The translations under genes were made by a program, and so were the position numbers. Of a stretch of DNA of 64,000 bases, positions 18,266 to 27,432 are shown in pieces (positions within the stretch are counted from its first letter, which is position 1; every line of letters starts with the position of its first letter). This stretch comes from Oceanobacillus sp. FSL K6-2867 (GTDB lineage: Bacteria > Bacillota > Bacilli > Bacillales > Amphibacillaceae): positions 248,001-312,000 of the forward strand of contig NZ_CP150144.1 in assembly GCF_037963145.1 (NCBI RefSeq), read 5' to 3'. A model generated the notes under the pieces. The model did no database searches. It was not told the DNA's origin and saw only the letters and a list, made by a program, of their open reading frames with translations.

Positions 18266-19468
18266 TTAAAATAGGTCGCCAAAGGACTCTTCAATATCCT
18301 TTTTATCATAAACTGTTACTGTTTCAATATTTTCTATCGCTTCTTCAATTGATGCACTGAAATCATGGGTTGCTTCATAGTAATTGATTTTTAACCGCTT
18401 TGGTTTTGTCTTTGGAGATTTTGGAACAAATATTGTACAGCAATCCTCATATGGCAAAATTGATGTTTCATATGTTCCGATTTCCTGTGAAATTGAAATA
18501 ACATCCTGTTTATCCATTGCGACTAATGGGCGGATAATTGGATAATTCGTCACTTCGTTAATCGCATGCATGCTTTCCATCGTCTGACTTGCTACTTGAC
18601 CGAGGTTTTCACCAGTTGTTAACGACAAAATCGATTCCTGTTCGCAAACACGTTCACTAATACGGAACATCATCCTTCTCATAATCGTCATTGCGTACTC
18701 ATCAGGCATCTCACGGAAAATCTCCTGCTGCAGCTTTGTAAACGGTACAATATGAATTTTGATTGCTTTCCCGTATTTCGTCAGCTGTTTGGCAAGATCC
18801 AATACCTTTTGTTTGGCACGTTCACTTGTAAATGGTGGTGAATGAAAATGAATCGCTTCTAGCTGAACACCCCGTTTCATAGCTAAATAACCTGCAACTG
18901 GGCTATCGATTCCACCCGAAAGAAGCAATAGCGACTTCCCTGATGTTCCAACCGGAAGACCGCCAAGACCAGAAATAACACTAGATGTAATATACGCAGC
19001 TTCTAGTCTAACCTCAACCTTAATTTCCATGTCTGGATGGTGAACATCAACATGAATACCTTCCGTATTTTTTAATAAATGCCCTCCAAGTATTTGATTC
19101 AACTCTTGTGAACGTACGGGAAAATCTTTATTAATCCGTTTCACGGACACTTTGAATTTTTTTACATCTGTATTCTTTTGTAAAGCATATAGCGCAGCTT
19201 CTTTAATTTTTTCTAAATCATTATCCACTTTAATGGCCAAGCTCAAGCTATGAATACCAAATATCTTCCCGAGCTTGTCCATAATTGGTTTTGGATCTTC
19301 ACCATTTAAAAGCACGAACATTCTTCCTTGAGTTCGTTTAATTTTAGCATTCGGGAAATCTTTCAGCTTTGCTTGAATATTTTCCTGCAGACGAATAATA
19401 AATTGCTTAATGTTTTTTCCTTTTAGCGCCATTTCACCATAGCGTATCAATATATGATCGTATTGCAT
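18266..19468 (-). CDS. thiI: tRNA sulfurtransferase ThiI (4-thiouridine synthesis)
   Basis: The 400-residue protein has a ferredoxin-like and THUMP RNA-binding region (about 1-165) and a PP-loop ATP pyrophosphatase domain with SGGIDS at 184-189. It adenylates U8 of tRNA and transfers sulfur to make 4-thiouridine. It lacks the extra C-terminal rhodanese domain of E. coli ThiI, as usual in Bacillus, where the adjacent dedicated desulfurase supplies sulfur. It begins six bases after the nifZ stop, so the two form an operon. Confidence 0.97.
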   Translation of the reverse strand: MQYDHILIRYGEMALKGKNIKQFIIRLQENIQAKLKDFPNAKIKRTQGRMFVLLNGEDPKPIMDKLGKIFGIHSLSLAIKVDNDLEKIKEAALYALQKNTDVKKFKVSVKRINKDFPVRSQELNQILGGHLLKNTEGIHVDVHHPDMEIKVEVRLEAAYITSSVISGLGGLPVGTSGKSLLLLSGGIDSPVAGYLAMKRGVQLEAIHFHSPPFTSERAKQKVLDLAKQLTKYGKAIKIHIVPFTKLQQEIFREMPDEYAMTIMRRMMFRISERVCEQESILSLTTGENLGQVASQTMESMHAINEVTNYPIIRPLVAMDKQDVISISQEIGTYETSILPYEDCCTIFVPKSPKTKPKRLKINYYEATHDFSASIEEAIENIETVTVYDKKDIEESFGDLF

Positions 19469-19474
19469 AATAAT

Positions 19475-20614
19475 CTACTCCATTGCTTCTTTAAATTGTT
19501 TAATTGCCTTGCTTAATGCTTGAACGAAAATCTTCATTTCTTCCATTGTATTGTCATAGGAAAGACTTACACGTAATGCTGTTGTCGTACGGTTACGTCC
19601 AAAACCGCAAGCAGCCAGCACTTTACTTTCATCCTTTAGTTTAGAGGAACAAGCCGATTTCGTCGAGATATAAATCTCCTGCTCTCCAAGCATATGAATA
19701 ATTACCTCTGGTTTGATGCCAGGGACAGACATATTGATAATATGTGCTGCTCCATGTTCTGGTGTATTTACTTCTACCCCATCCATAGCTTTTAATGCAT
19801 CATACAAATAGCTTTTCATACTTAATAAATGATTTATGTCATGCTTTTCACGTTCTTTAATCATCCGTAATGCTTTTACAAATGAAACAGAGCCTGCAAG
19901 GTTTTCCGTACCTGAACGTAAGGAATACTCTTGATTCCCCCCATGTAACAGCGGGAATAGCTTCGTACGATTGTTAACATAAAGCATTCCAGTACCCTTC
20001 AAACCATGAATTTTATGCCCGGAAAATGTACAGATATCGATCCCGCTATCTTTTAGCTGAACTAGAACCTTTCCAATACTTTGCACGGCATCCACATGAA
20101 AGAAAAGCTTTGGATATCTTTTTGCAATGCTACCGATTTTTTCGATTGGTTGAATGGAACCTGTTTCATTATTAACATGCATAATACTTATTAATATCGT
20201 ATCATTACGAATCGCCTTCTCTAATTCTGCAGCAGATACCACTCCATTTCCATCCACTGGTAAATAGGTAACCTCAAAACCTAATGTTTCCAAGCTTTGA
20301 CATGCCTCGTAAATGGATGGGTGTTCAATAGATGACGTAATAATATGTTTTCCTCTTCCTTGATGCTCGAGGGCAATACCTTTTATAGCTGTATTATTCC
20401 CTTCCGTTCCACCGGAAGTAAAGATGACCTCATCTACACCGATCCCAAGTATGTCCGCTGCTTGTTTCTTTGCAGCCAAAAGCAGCGTCTCCGTTGTTCC
20501 ACCCAATTGATGGATCGAAGAAGGGTTGGCAAAGTAAGTACTGGATACTTGCTGAAAGCTTTCCAGCACAGATGGATGCGGTTTTGTTGTTGCGCTGTTG
20601 TCTAAATAAATCAT
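19475..20614 (-). CDS. nifZ: Cysteine desulfurase partner of ThiI (NifZ)
   Basis: The 379-residue protein is a fold-type I PLP enzyme of the NifS/IscS group. The PLP lysine is 201 (SGHKIHGLKG) and the catalytic cysteine is 322 in the short loop STKSACSSK. It releases sulfur from cysteine as a persulfide and, by its tight linkage to thiI, passes it to tRNA thiolation rather than to general Fe-S assembly. This arrangement equals nifZ-thiI of B. subtilis. Confidence 0.95.
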   Translation of the reverse strand: MIYLDNSATTKPHPSVLESFQQVSSTYFANPSSIHQLGGTTETLLLAAKKQAADILGIGVDEVIFTSGGTEGNNTAIKGIALEHQGRGKHIITSSIEHPSIYEACQSLETLGFEVTYLPVDGNGVVSAAELEKAIRNDTILISIMHVNNETGSIQPIEKIGSIAKRYPKLFFHVDAVQSIGKVLVQLKDSGIDICTFSGHKIHGLKGTGMLYVNNRTKLFPLLHGGNQEYSLRSGTENLAGSVSFVKALRMIKEREKHDINHLLSMKSYLYDALKAMDGVEVNTPEHGAAHIINMSVPGIKPEVIIHMLGEQEIYISTKSACSSKLKDESKVLAACGFGRNRTTTALRVSLSYDNTMEEMKIFVQALSKAIKQFKEAME

Positions 20615-20656
20615 TTTATTAAACTCCTTAATTATATAGGCACTTATAAATAAACA

Positions 20657-20709
20657 AAAAAGGGAAGGCTGACCTTAGAAACAATTAGCGTTTCTTAAAG
20701 ACAGCCCCC
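20657..20709 (-). terminator. Terminator of ezrA
   Basis: On the minus strand a long imperfect hairpin (GGGGGCTG...TTAAGAAAC / GTTTCTAA...CAGCC) ends in CCCTTTTTTG. Confidence 0.75.
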
Positions 20710-20714
20710 ATTTA

Positions 20715-22409
20715 TTAGCTATTAACAGCCGTTTGGTTTTCTTCAATTCGTTTCAAGGCACCTGGCTCTATTTCTTCAATAGCTTTTGCTGCATGCTCAA
20801 GCGATAACTCGTATTCACATGCACGGAAAAGACGTTCCGCTTCTTTCAGCTTTCCATTAAGTTTTGGATCTTTGCTTCGATATCTATTTGCATATTGAAT
20901 GACTTGCTCAGTTAAATATGCTTGATCCAACATCATTTCAACTTGTTCCGCAGACTGCTCCAAAGAGCTTTGCGCCTCTGTTAACGCCTGCTGTACAGCC
21001 ACCATATCCAATGGCTGCTTCTCTAACGCCTGAATAACTTTACCGTTCTTAGCAACAGTCGTTTCTATGCTGGACCAAATAAAGTTTGGTACACCAGGGA
21101 TATTGCTTTTCTTCAAACGACGGTTAAGATGGGTAATTTGACTTCGCATTTCAGCAAGCTTTTCTCTTGCTTCCATTTCATCCTTGCGTAAATTGTGGAT
21201 GCTTTTCTTGAACTCTTTGTGCTTTTCCTGCAGCTCAGCTATTTTCTTAAAACCATCCTCTACCTGCTCGCGCAACTCTGTATGGGATTTCCCCTCTTCT
21301 TCCATATTATCAGATAACTCCTGCAGTTGTTCGCTTAGTCTTGAGATTGTTTTGCCAACTGATAAAAATCGTTCTAAATCATTGTTTTCAACATAATAAG
21401 CTTTCTTTATTTCATCCACTTCGAGCTTCGTCGCGTCGAATGTTTCGCCAAGTTCGACAAGGGAATTTTCATATTCAGGAATATGAGCTTCGAGATAATT
21501 TTTTGCATGGGCTTCAATTTCCAATAGCTCATACATTTCTTTTATTCTCTCTTCACTTTCCGGGATAATATCCACTGCTTCAGACATATCCCCTGCTTCC
21601 AGCTGTTCCAATACTTCTGAAAGTCTTACCTGATATGTATAAATTTCTTTTTCCAATGAAAGATGCTCGACTCGATAACCGTCTTCTTTCATTTCCTTGA
21701 TACCTGAAAGCAAATTATCGAATTGAGATGGAAGATCATGCTTACATTTTTTATAAATTGCCGGGAAATCATGCAAAATATCTTCTAGCTCCGTTAATTC
21801 CACCTTAACTTCCTGAACAATCTGGCTTGCTTCCATATAATTTCCAGCCTCAACCAATTCACTGTAACTGGCTAACTTGTCATCCAGCTCATCAAGCTTA
21901 TTGTCAAATTGCAGTTCTGCTTTCCCATAAAGATAACGACTTTGTGAAAGTTTTTTCCGTAATGCCTTCAAGGCCGGCGCTAAGTCAGCAGCCTCTTGCC
22001 TGCTTGATTCTTCCGTTTCAAGCCACTCATCCAGCTCTCCCAAGATATGTTCAATGCTTTTTTCTATTCCTTGAAGTGTCTCTTCTACTTTATACAAGAC
22101 TGCACCAGCCTTCTTGACAAGGAAGCGATCAGCCGCTTCCTCTGCATCAAACAGCAGTTCTTCTATGTTTGGAAGTTCTTTTGTAATAATGTATTCCCAA
22201 CGTTCTTTCCACGATTCAAATTTCTCTTGTGTTTCTCCCGATAAATTAAGCTTCTTAATTTTACTTAGCTGGGCTGCAACATTTCTGTCCATAATATCCA
22301 TCTTCCAGCTCTCTAATTGATCCACCTTGTCATAAATTCGTTTCCGGTAAATAAGTCCAATAATAATTAATACAATGATTGCTAAAATCGCTCCGATGAT
22401 GTACCCCAT
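20715..22409 (-). CDS. ezrA: Septation ring formation regulator EzrA
   Basis: The 564-residue protein has one N-terminal membrane helix (MGYIIGAILAIIVLIIIGLI) followed by an all-helical spectrin-like cytoplasmic region, as in EzrA (562 residues in B. subtilis). EzrA binds FtsZ and PBP1 and limits polar Z-rings. A TTG eight codons upstream (22433) opens the frame, but ATG at 22409 lies 6-7 bases after GGGAGG and is chosen. It neighbours refZ, another FtsZ regulator, in the same order as in B. subtilis. Confidence 0.96.
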   Translation of the reverse strand: MGYIIGAILAIIVLIIIGLIYRKRIYDKVDQLESWKMDIMDRNVAAQLSKIKKLNLSGETQEKFESWKERWEYIITKELPNIEELLFDAEEAADRFLVKKAGAVLYKVEETLQGIEKSIEHILGELDEWLETEESSRQEAADLAPALKALRKKLSQSRYLYGKAELQFDNKLDELDDKLASYSELVEAGNYMEASQIVQEVKVELTELEDILHDFPAIYKKCKHDLPSQFDNLLSGIKEMKEDGYRVEHLSLEKEIYTYQVRLSEVLEQLEAGDMSEAVDIIPESEERIKEMYELLEIEAHAKNYLEAHIPEYENSLVELGETFDATKLEVDEIKKAYYVENNDLERFLSVGKTISRLSEQLQELSDNMEEEGKSHTELREQVEDGFKKIAELQEKHKEFKKSIHNLRKDEMEAREKLAEMRSQITHLNRRLKKSNIPGVPNFIWSSIETTVAKNGKVIQALEKQPLDMVAVQQALTEAQSSLEQSAEQVEMMLDQAYLTEQVIQYANRYRSKDPKLNGKLKEAERLFRACEYELSLEHAAKAIEEIEPGALKRIEENQTAVNS

Positions 22410-22642
22410 ACTATGCCTCCCAACCAGTTTCAATAAGAGGTTTCCCTGTCAATAGTTCTATTTTTATAAAAATCACTTATAAATGGTCTTATTTTTTTAT
22501 AGGAATATTCATTTTGTAAATATAATACATATGATACCATGGAATGAGCATTTTTGGCTAAAAAAATACAAATTAATTGCAGATTCGCCACGTTTTTTCA
22601 TTTTATCACATTATAATGAGAAAACTGGAGCATGAAGTTTTT

Positions 22643-23275
22643 TTATTTTATAAATTGATTCCATCCTTTTGGAGATCCTTCCATAATAAAATCAAGCCAA
22701 TTTTGTATCGTTTTAACATATTTTCGAACAAAGACCTGATGTGAATATGCTCCGACAACCTGTTCCTTCCAATCACTATGCAAAATGTAGGGTGTTATTA
22801 ACAGACCCTTTAATTGCAACAGCATATACTCCCTTGTGTCCCCTTTTGCTCGACCATTCAGCGCTTCAAAAAACGTTTGCTTTATATAATAATTTTCTTT
22901 TGCCAAATACGTAACAGCCATTTCACGAACAAACACCGAGTCCAAAGAAAGCTCACGCTGAATAAAGCATGTCAATTGATGATTTGTTTGCTTATACTGT
23001 ATAATAGTAAAAATTAGTCCATTTAGCTTTTCTAACGGAGATAAACTTGCGGCATTTTCCAATTCTTCTTCAATTGTTTTCAAGTATTCTTCATAATAAT
23101 TCGTTACGGCATATTCCAAAAGCCCTTGCTTGCTTTTGAAATAATAGCTGATCAATGACACATTAACACTTGCTTTTTCTGCTATATCACGTACCGAAGT
23201 TCCATGAAAACCTTTTTGGAAAAACAGGGAAGACGCTGCATTAATTACTTTTTGCTTGGTTGGGTTCTTTTTCAT
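22643..23275 (-). CDS. refZ: TetR-family regulator RefZ
   Basis: The 210-residue protein has an N-terminal TetR helix-turn-helix (GFHGTSVRDIAEKASVNVSL) and a helical ligand-type domain. Position between ezrA and the GAF-domain gene equals yttP (refZ) of B. subtilis. RefZ binds palindromes around the origin and inhibits Z-ring assembly over the forespore chromosome. None of its DNA sites is expected here, since they lie near oriC. Divergent from the methionine sulfoxide reductase gene. Confidence 0.88.
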   Translation of the reverse strand: MKKNPTKQKVINAASSLFFQKGFHGTSVRDIAEKASVNVSLISYYFKSKQGLLEYAVTNYYEEYLKTIEEELENAASLSPLEKLNGLIFTIIQYKQTNHQLTCFIQRELSLDSVFVREMAVTYLAKENYYIKQTFFEALNGRAKGDTREYMLLQLKGLLITPYILHSDWKEQVVGAYSHQVFVRKYVKTIQNWLDFIMEGSPKGWNQFIK

Positions 23276-23406
23276 TGTTTCTCATCTCCTTACATCAGTA
23301 ATACGACAAAGAACCTGGTCTTTCCTGCAATTTTCGCTCGACAAATACTGTGTTAATGTCGAATTAAACAACTTGCTTTTTTGAATTAGGAAAGGGGGAA
23401 TTTACT

Positions 23407-23889
23407 TTGTTTCAGACAACAGCTTATTCAGATGACAGAGTAAAAAGTTACGAACTATTAATTAAACAATTAGATGCTTTAACAGATGGCGAAAAAGATG
23501 AGGTCGCTATTTTATCCAATGCATCAGCATTATTAAATCAATTCCTAAAAGAAATAAATTGGGTTGGTTTTTACGTTTGGAAGGAAGATGAGCTTGTACT
23601 TGGTCCATTTCAAGGTCTTCCAGCATGTATTCGTATCGGCTATGGTAAAGGCGTCTGCGGTACTGCTGTAAAAGAAAAACAAACACAGCGCATTGCCGAT
23701 GTTCATCAATTCCCAGGACATATCGCATGTGACAGTGCGAGCCAATCGGAAATTGTTGTCCCAATCATTATCAATAATCATGTATACGGAGTGCTTGATA
23801 TTGATAGTCCGATTAAAAACCGCTTTGATGAAACCGATCAAACATACCTAGAGAAATTTGCAGCAACTTTAGAAAAGCATTTACAGTAA
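23407..23889 (+). CDS. GAF-domain free methionine-(R)-sulfoxide reductase (YtsP)
   Basis: The 160-residue single GAF domain has the three cysteines of fRMsr enzymes (LPACIRIGYGKGVCGTAV and HIACDSASQSEIVVP). It reduces free methionine-R-sulfoxide in the cytoplasm. The start is TTG at 23407, eight bases after AAAGGGGG. The order refZ-ytsP-rpsD is that of B. subtilis. Confidence 0.92.
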   Translation: MFQTTAYSDDRVKSYELLIKQLDALTDGEKDEVAILSNASALLNQFLKEINWVGFYVWKEDELVLGPFQGLPACIRIGYGKGVCGTAVKEKQTQRIADVHQFPGHIACDSASQSEIVVPIIINNHVYGVLDIDSPIKNRFDETDQTYLEKFAATLEKHLQ

Positions 23890-23898
23890 CTCTAGTAT

Positions 23899-23936
23899 AA
23901 CAAAACTAGCAGCGAATCAAAGCCGCTAGTTTTGTT
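23899..23936 (+). terminator. Terminator after the GAF-domain gene
   Basis: AACAAAACTAGC and GCTAGTTTTGTT form the stem around a loop of about 14 bases. Confidence 0.75.
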
Positions 23937-24076
23937 ACTTCATGAAGTCAATATATCATTAATTGTATACTTAGAGCATTCATAATCCAGCATTCTTCTT
24001 CAAGAAATTTATCTCTTGTAAAATCAGATCTGCCCCCACCTTTTTTATACACTATGAAATAAACCGTAATTTCTCT

Positions 24077-24105
24077 TGACTTTCATCTTCAAAAATTATA
24101 TACTA
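24077..24105 (+). promoter_or_regulatory. Sigma-A promoter of rpsD
   Basis: TTGACT and TATACT are separated by 17 bases, about 200 bases before the rpsD start and just before the structured leader. Confidence 0.75.
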
Positions 24106-24114
24106 TCGTTTGTG

Positions 24115-24297
24115 TAAAATAATTAGGTAGCCTAAGTGAACCGACGCTTGCACTCATTTTGTTCCTTCGCGTGGCAATAGCCCTAAGGTGTATCGTGTAA
24201 CTCTCTGCTGCTGGAGCGATGGTACATGAAAACAAAATGAACAACGAACCGGACACGCTCGTTTTATTTTATGCAAATAAAACATAAAGGAGGAAAT
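24115..24297 (+). ncRNA. Ribosomal protein S4 autoregulatory leader
   Basis: The 5' leader of rpsD contains paired blocks: CATTTTGTTC near 24157 with a complementary AAAATGAAC near 24235, and GTGTATCGTG with further short complements. It is strongly biased towards structured sequence and has no reading frame. In Bacillus this leader folds into a pseudoknotted rRNA mimic bound by S4 to block its own translation. I assign it by position, length and the visible stem; no covariance model was run. Confidence 0.75.
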
Positions 24298-24302
24298 GTC
24301 CT

Positions 24303-24905
24303 ATGTCACGTTATACTGGATCACTCTGGAAAAAATCACGTCGTCTTGGCATTTCATTAACTGGAACTGGTAAGGAATTAGATAAACGCCCTTACGCACC
24401 TGGTCAACACGGACCAACTCAACGCAAAAAAATCTCTGAATATGGTATGCAAATGCAAGAGAAGCAAAAACTTCGCTTCATGTACGGATTAAACGAACGT
24501 CAATTCCGTAACCTATTCAACAAAGCTGGTAAAATGAAAGGTATCCATGGTGAAAACTTCATGATCTTACTTGAGTCTCGCCTAGATAACTTAGTTTACC
24601 GTCTTGGACTTGCTCGTACACGCAGACAAGCACGTCAGCTAGTTAACCACGGTCACGTGTTAGTTGATGGTAGCCGCGTAGACATTCCGTCATACGCTGT
24701 AAAACCAGGTCAAGCAATCAGCTTACGTGAGAAATCACAAAAGCTTGATATCGTTAAAGAAGCGATTGAAGTGAATAACTTCGTACCTGAGTACACTACA
24801 TTTGACGCTGAGAAAATGGAAGGAACTTTCTCTCGTTTACCTGAGCGTTCTGAACTTCCAGCTGAAATTAACGAACAACTTATCGTTGAGTTCTACTCTC
24901 GTTAA
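24303..24905 (+). CDS. rpsD: 30S ribosomal protein S4
   Basis: The 200-residue protein begins [19 protein letters not shown] and contains the S4 RNA-binding domain ([20 protein letters not shown] near residue 92). S4 binds 16S rRNA early in small-subunit assembly and represses its own translation. The ribosome site AAAGGAGGAAATGTCCT precedes ATG. In B. subtilis tyrS is its neighbour; here 7 kb of accessory DNA lies between them. Confidence 0.98.
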   Translation: MSRYTGSLWKKSRRLGISLTGTGKELDKRPYAPGQHGPTQRKKISEYGMQMQEKQKLRFMYGLNERQFRNLFNKAGKMKGIHGENFMILLESRLDNLVYRLGLARTRRQARQLVNHGHVLVDGSRVDIPSYAVKPGQAISLREKSQKLDIVKEAIEVNNFVPEYTTFDAEKMEGTFSRLPERSELPAEINEQLIVEFYSR

Positions 24906-24933
24906 TAGGACTGAATTGTATATTGTAGTATTC

Positions 24934-24976
24934 AAAGCCTTAGAAACCTTGCTAAATCAAGGATTCGGGGCTTTTT
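24934..24976 (+). terminator. rpsD terminator
   Basis: CCTTG/CAAGG pair inside an AAAGCC...GGGCTTTTT outer stem, ending in a T run. Confidence 0.75.
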
Positions 24977-25066
24977 ATTTTTATTCAAATTTGCAGGGTA
25001 ATGCAAGAAAACAATTCTATTTGGGGCTAAATTGGGAATAAAATAAAAATTGCGGGTAGATGTTTT

Positions 25067-25092
25067 AGAGAGGTTTTTTAACCTCTCTTTTT
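25067..25092 (+). terminator. Second terminator, no gene in front of it
   Basis: AGAGAGG TTTTTTA ACCTCTCT is followed by TTTT. It has no gene directly upstream other than rpsD and may mark the end of a lost gene at the left edge of the accessory stretch. The 265 bases to its right hold nothing I can identify. Confidence 0.7.
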
Positions 25093-25357
25093 ATCAATTG
25101 CATATTGACTTTTTCAAGCTTCTTGTAATTTATTTCTACGTATTTCTGATAATGAGTACAATATTAGTGTAGGTTTATGGTTAAACTGATTAAATATAAC
25201 AGATGATAACTCTTTATATTTCTTTATTTATTATATTGATTCGCAGGGCCTGTTTATTATCAATCTCAACAATATGGGAAAAAATAACCCCTAAATGAGA
25301 TTATTCAAAATACTATGGTTTAATTAGCTAAAGCATCCGTTACTTGAAGAAGAAGTA

Positions 25358-25787
25358 TTATAATTTAAGTAATAAAACATTTTTTTCATAGTTATCTAAA
25401 CACCATTGAAACTTCTTTAATATATGATTGTTAATTTGTTTGCCCTCATATTCAAATTCTTCAAAACCAAATTTTCCATAAAAATGCTTTAACTCTTCAA
25501 ATGGTAGACAGTACACTTCTTTTAAATTACCTTTTTTAGTTTCCTTTACCAAGTAATCAACTAACTCATTTGCAAGCGATAGTCCTCTGAACTCATCCAA
25601 TATATATACCGCCAATTTCAGCCACTTCTTCATTAAGATAAGCAATCCTTCCAACGCCTGCAAATTTATCCTCAAATGTAACTATTGCAATTGTTTCACT
25701 TTCTAAATTACTCGGCACAAAGCCTATTTTCTGATATTGTTCATTTACCCATTGGAGTTCATTTTTAGTTGCTAATCTTATTCCCAT
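25358..25787 (-). pseudogene. GNAT N-acetyltransferase split by a frameshift
   Basis: Two overlapping frames together make one GNAT protein of about 143 residues. The first (from ATG 25787, GGGAGGG ribosome site) runs MGIRLATKNELQWV to VAEIGGIYIG-stop. The second continues ILDEFRGLSLANELVDYL, the acetyl-CoA motif, to KNVLLLKL. The break is at 25603-25611 in an alternating TA tract; adding one TA pair restores the frame exactly. Fusing the frames gives the usual GNAT core GGIYILDEFRG. This could be an inactivated gene, a phase-variable one, or a sequencing error. The rest of the coding sequence is intact. Confidence 0.8.
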
Positions 25788-25962
25788 TTCTTTTCCCTCC
25801 CTAATTATATAGACAAAGTATAACATAGAGAATTGATTTAACTAAACTGCTCCTTTCGTACAATAACTTCTACGTGAAATAGCGTTAATCCTCCTTGAAT
25901 TAACGCACCAGTTACTGTGAGAAGATGGTGATAATGTTACATGCTTTCACAGCTGTTCATAC

Positions 25963-26601
25963 CTATAGTTTTAAATGTTGTATAAATTCGTCTACACTAC
26001 TAAACATTTGGTCTGGTTGAACACTGAACTCTAGTGTCTGGTAATTTGTCAGCCATTGGACCCCGATTGTATGTACTTTGGCTTGTTTACCAGCTAGAAT
26101 ATCGGCTTCACTATCTCCAAGGAAAACAGCCTCGGTGTTTTTTATGTTAAGATGTTCCAATGCCTTATTTACTCCCTCTGGATGAGGCTTTGGTGTATCT
26201 ACATCATCACCAGTAATGATTACATCAAATATGTCCCTCATATTTAGACATTCTAAAGAAATAAGCAAACTTCTCCTTGCTTTCCCTGTTACAATTCCTA
26301 ATTTATAACCTTCCCTTTTTAATTGCAGAAGTAAGCCGTTAATTTTCTCATTATCCAAAACAAGTTCTCTGTGCTTTTCACTATATTTGTCATAATATAA
26401 TTCGATTGCTTGATCATGGTTTGAATCGATAAGGTTTTCTCTGATGATACCAGTCTCAGATGGACCGAACATCAACTTAATCTCATCTGAAGTAACCTCA
26501 ATGTTGTCAAATTCCTTAAATACAGCTTGAAACGCATAAAAACAAATTGGCAAAGTATCAGCAAGAGTACCATCAAAATCAAAAATAATCGCTTTAATAA
26601 T
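25963..26601 (-). CDS. HAD-superfamily phosphatase with a non-standard start codon
   Basis: The frame encodes a complete HAD hydrolase of about 212 residues: nucleophile motif IFDFDGTLADT at the N-terminus, IVTGKARRS (motif II), TPKPHPEG (motif III) and FLGDSEADILAGK (motif IV). It resembles phosphoglycolate phosphatase/PpaX-type enzymes. No ATG, GTG or TTG precedes the DFDGT motif in frame. After AAAGGGTG the codons are GTA ATT ATT AAA GCG. Either ATT (26601 or 26598) initiates, or an ancestral ATG was lost. A TTG at 26553 would cut off the catalytic aspartates. Expression is therefore uncertain. Confidence 0.75.
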   Translation of the reverse strand: MIKAIIFDFDGTLADTLPICFYAFQAVFKEFDNIEVTSDEIKLMFGPSETGIIRENLIDSNHDQAIELYYDKYSEKHRELVLDNEKINGLLLQLKREGYKLGIVTGKARRSLLISLECLNMRDIFDVIITGDDVDTPKPHPEGVNKALEHLNIKNTEAVFLGDSEADILAGKQAKVHTIGVQWLTNYQTLEFSVQPDQMFSSVDEFIQHLKL

Positions 26602-26987
26602 TACACACCCTTTATCAAAAATTTTTATAAATGCCTTAAACCTTTAATAATCTACTTTAGTAAAAATTGAATCTTCTACTCCAGGAAGTAGTTTGTATAT
26701 GCTCTTATCGAGTAATTCTTCTAAGATACCTATTCGCTATGTAACCAAATTTTCCTCTATCCATTGCTAACTCTTTTATTAAGTGGAAACCACCTATCGT
26801 GAGCAACTGTGTAAAACTCTCCTATGATAACAGATTAATTAAAATAATGATTTGTTGGCACCCTCCGCAATGCGTAATTAAATATTATAAAAGGCATTAT
26901 TATAAACCATTGCTCTGGTGTTTTTTTGGGGGAAAATAGCAAAAGCAAGCCGATTTATTAAATTCTCGTTTTCAGGTATGATCGGTT
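26602..26987. other. Intergenic stretch with possible gene debris
   Basis: On the minus strand between 26644 and about 26830 two frames carry protein-like stretches (HLIKELAMDRGKFGYIA and ILEELLDKSIYKLLPGVE) that would join after one frame change and end in TAA at 26644. I do not recognise them. No complete gene is present. Confidence 0.35.
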
Positions 26988-27431
26988 TTGGGACATGCCT
27001 TGACCGCCAAAATTTCAGAAAGCAAGGGGAAAGAGTGGAAGGAATTATGTTCAAAATATCAAATAAATAATACAACTCTTTCTAGATGGATTGAGACATT
27101 TGAAAAGGAAGGAATAAGTGGATTAAAGGAATCAAGAACCTGGAAAAAATATTCTAAGGAAGTAAAAGAAGCAGCTATATCTGATTATTTGTCAGGAGAC
27201 TATTCTTATAAAGAAGTTGTCCGAAGGCATCATATTTCAAGTGATTCTGTACTCAATAGATGGATAAATCATAATGGTCATAGAGAATTTAAAGATACGG
27301 GAAAAGGGAGAACACGTTCTATGACTAAACGGAGAAAAACCACTTGGGAAGAAAGAATCGAGATAGCTGTTTACTGTTTGGAGAACGGAAAAGATTATCA
27401 AGGAGCCACAGATAAATATAAGGTTTCTTAA
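26988..27431 (+). pseudogene. IS3-family OrfA remnant
   Basis: The 147-residue frame has two helix-turn-helix units of IS3/IS150-type OrfA (YQINNTTLSRWIETFEKEG, then YKEVVRRHHISSDSVLNRWI) and the NGHREFKD...KRRKTTWEERI block. That block matches the orfA fragment at 46.2 kb in this window. It stops at YKVS, where the relative continues YQQVYQWVRKYEANGWDA. No orfB or terminal repeat follows. The start at TTG is the edge of the open frame, not a real initiation site. It is a decayed insertion sequence. Confidence 0.8.
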
Positions 27432-27432
27432 A

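Noticed and set aside
26644..26830. A minus-strand gene ending LPGVEDSIFTKVDY
   Set aside because: Only pieces in two frames, no start and no family; described as possible debris, not as a gene.
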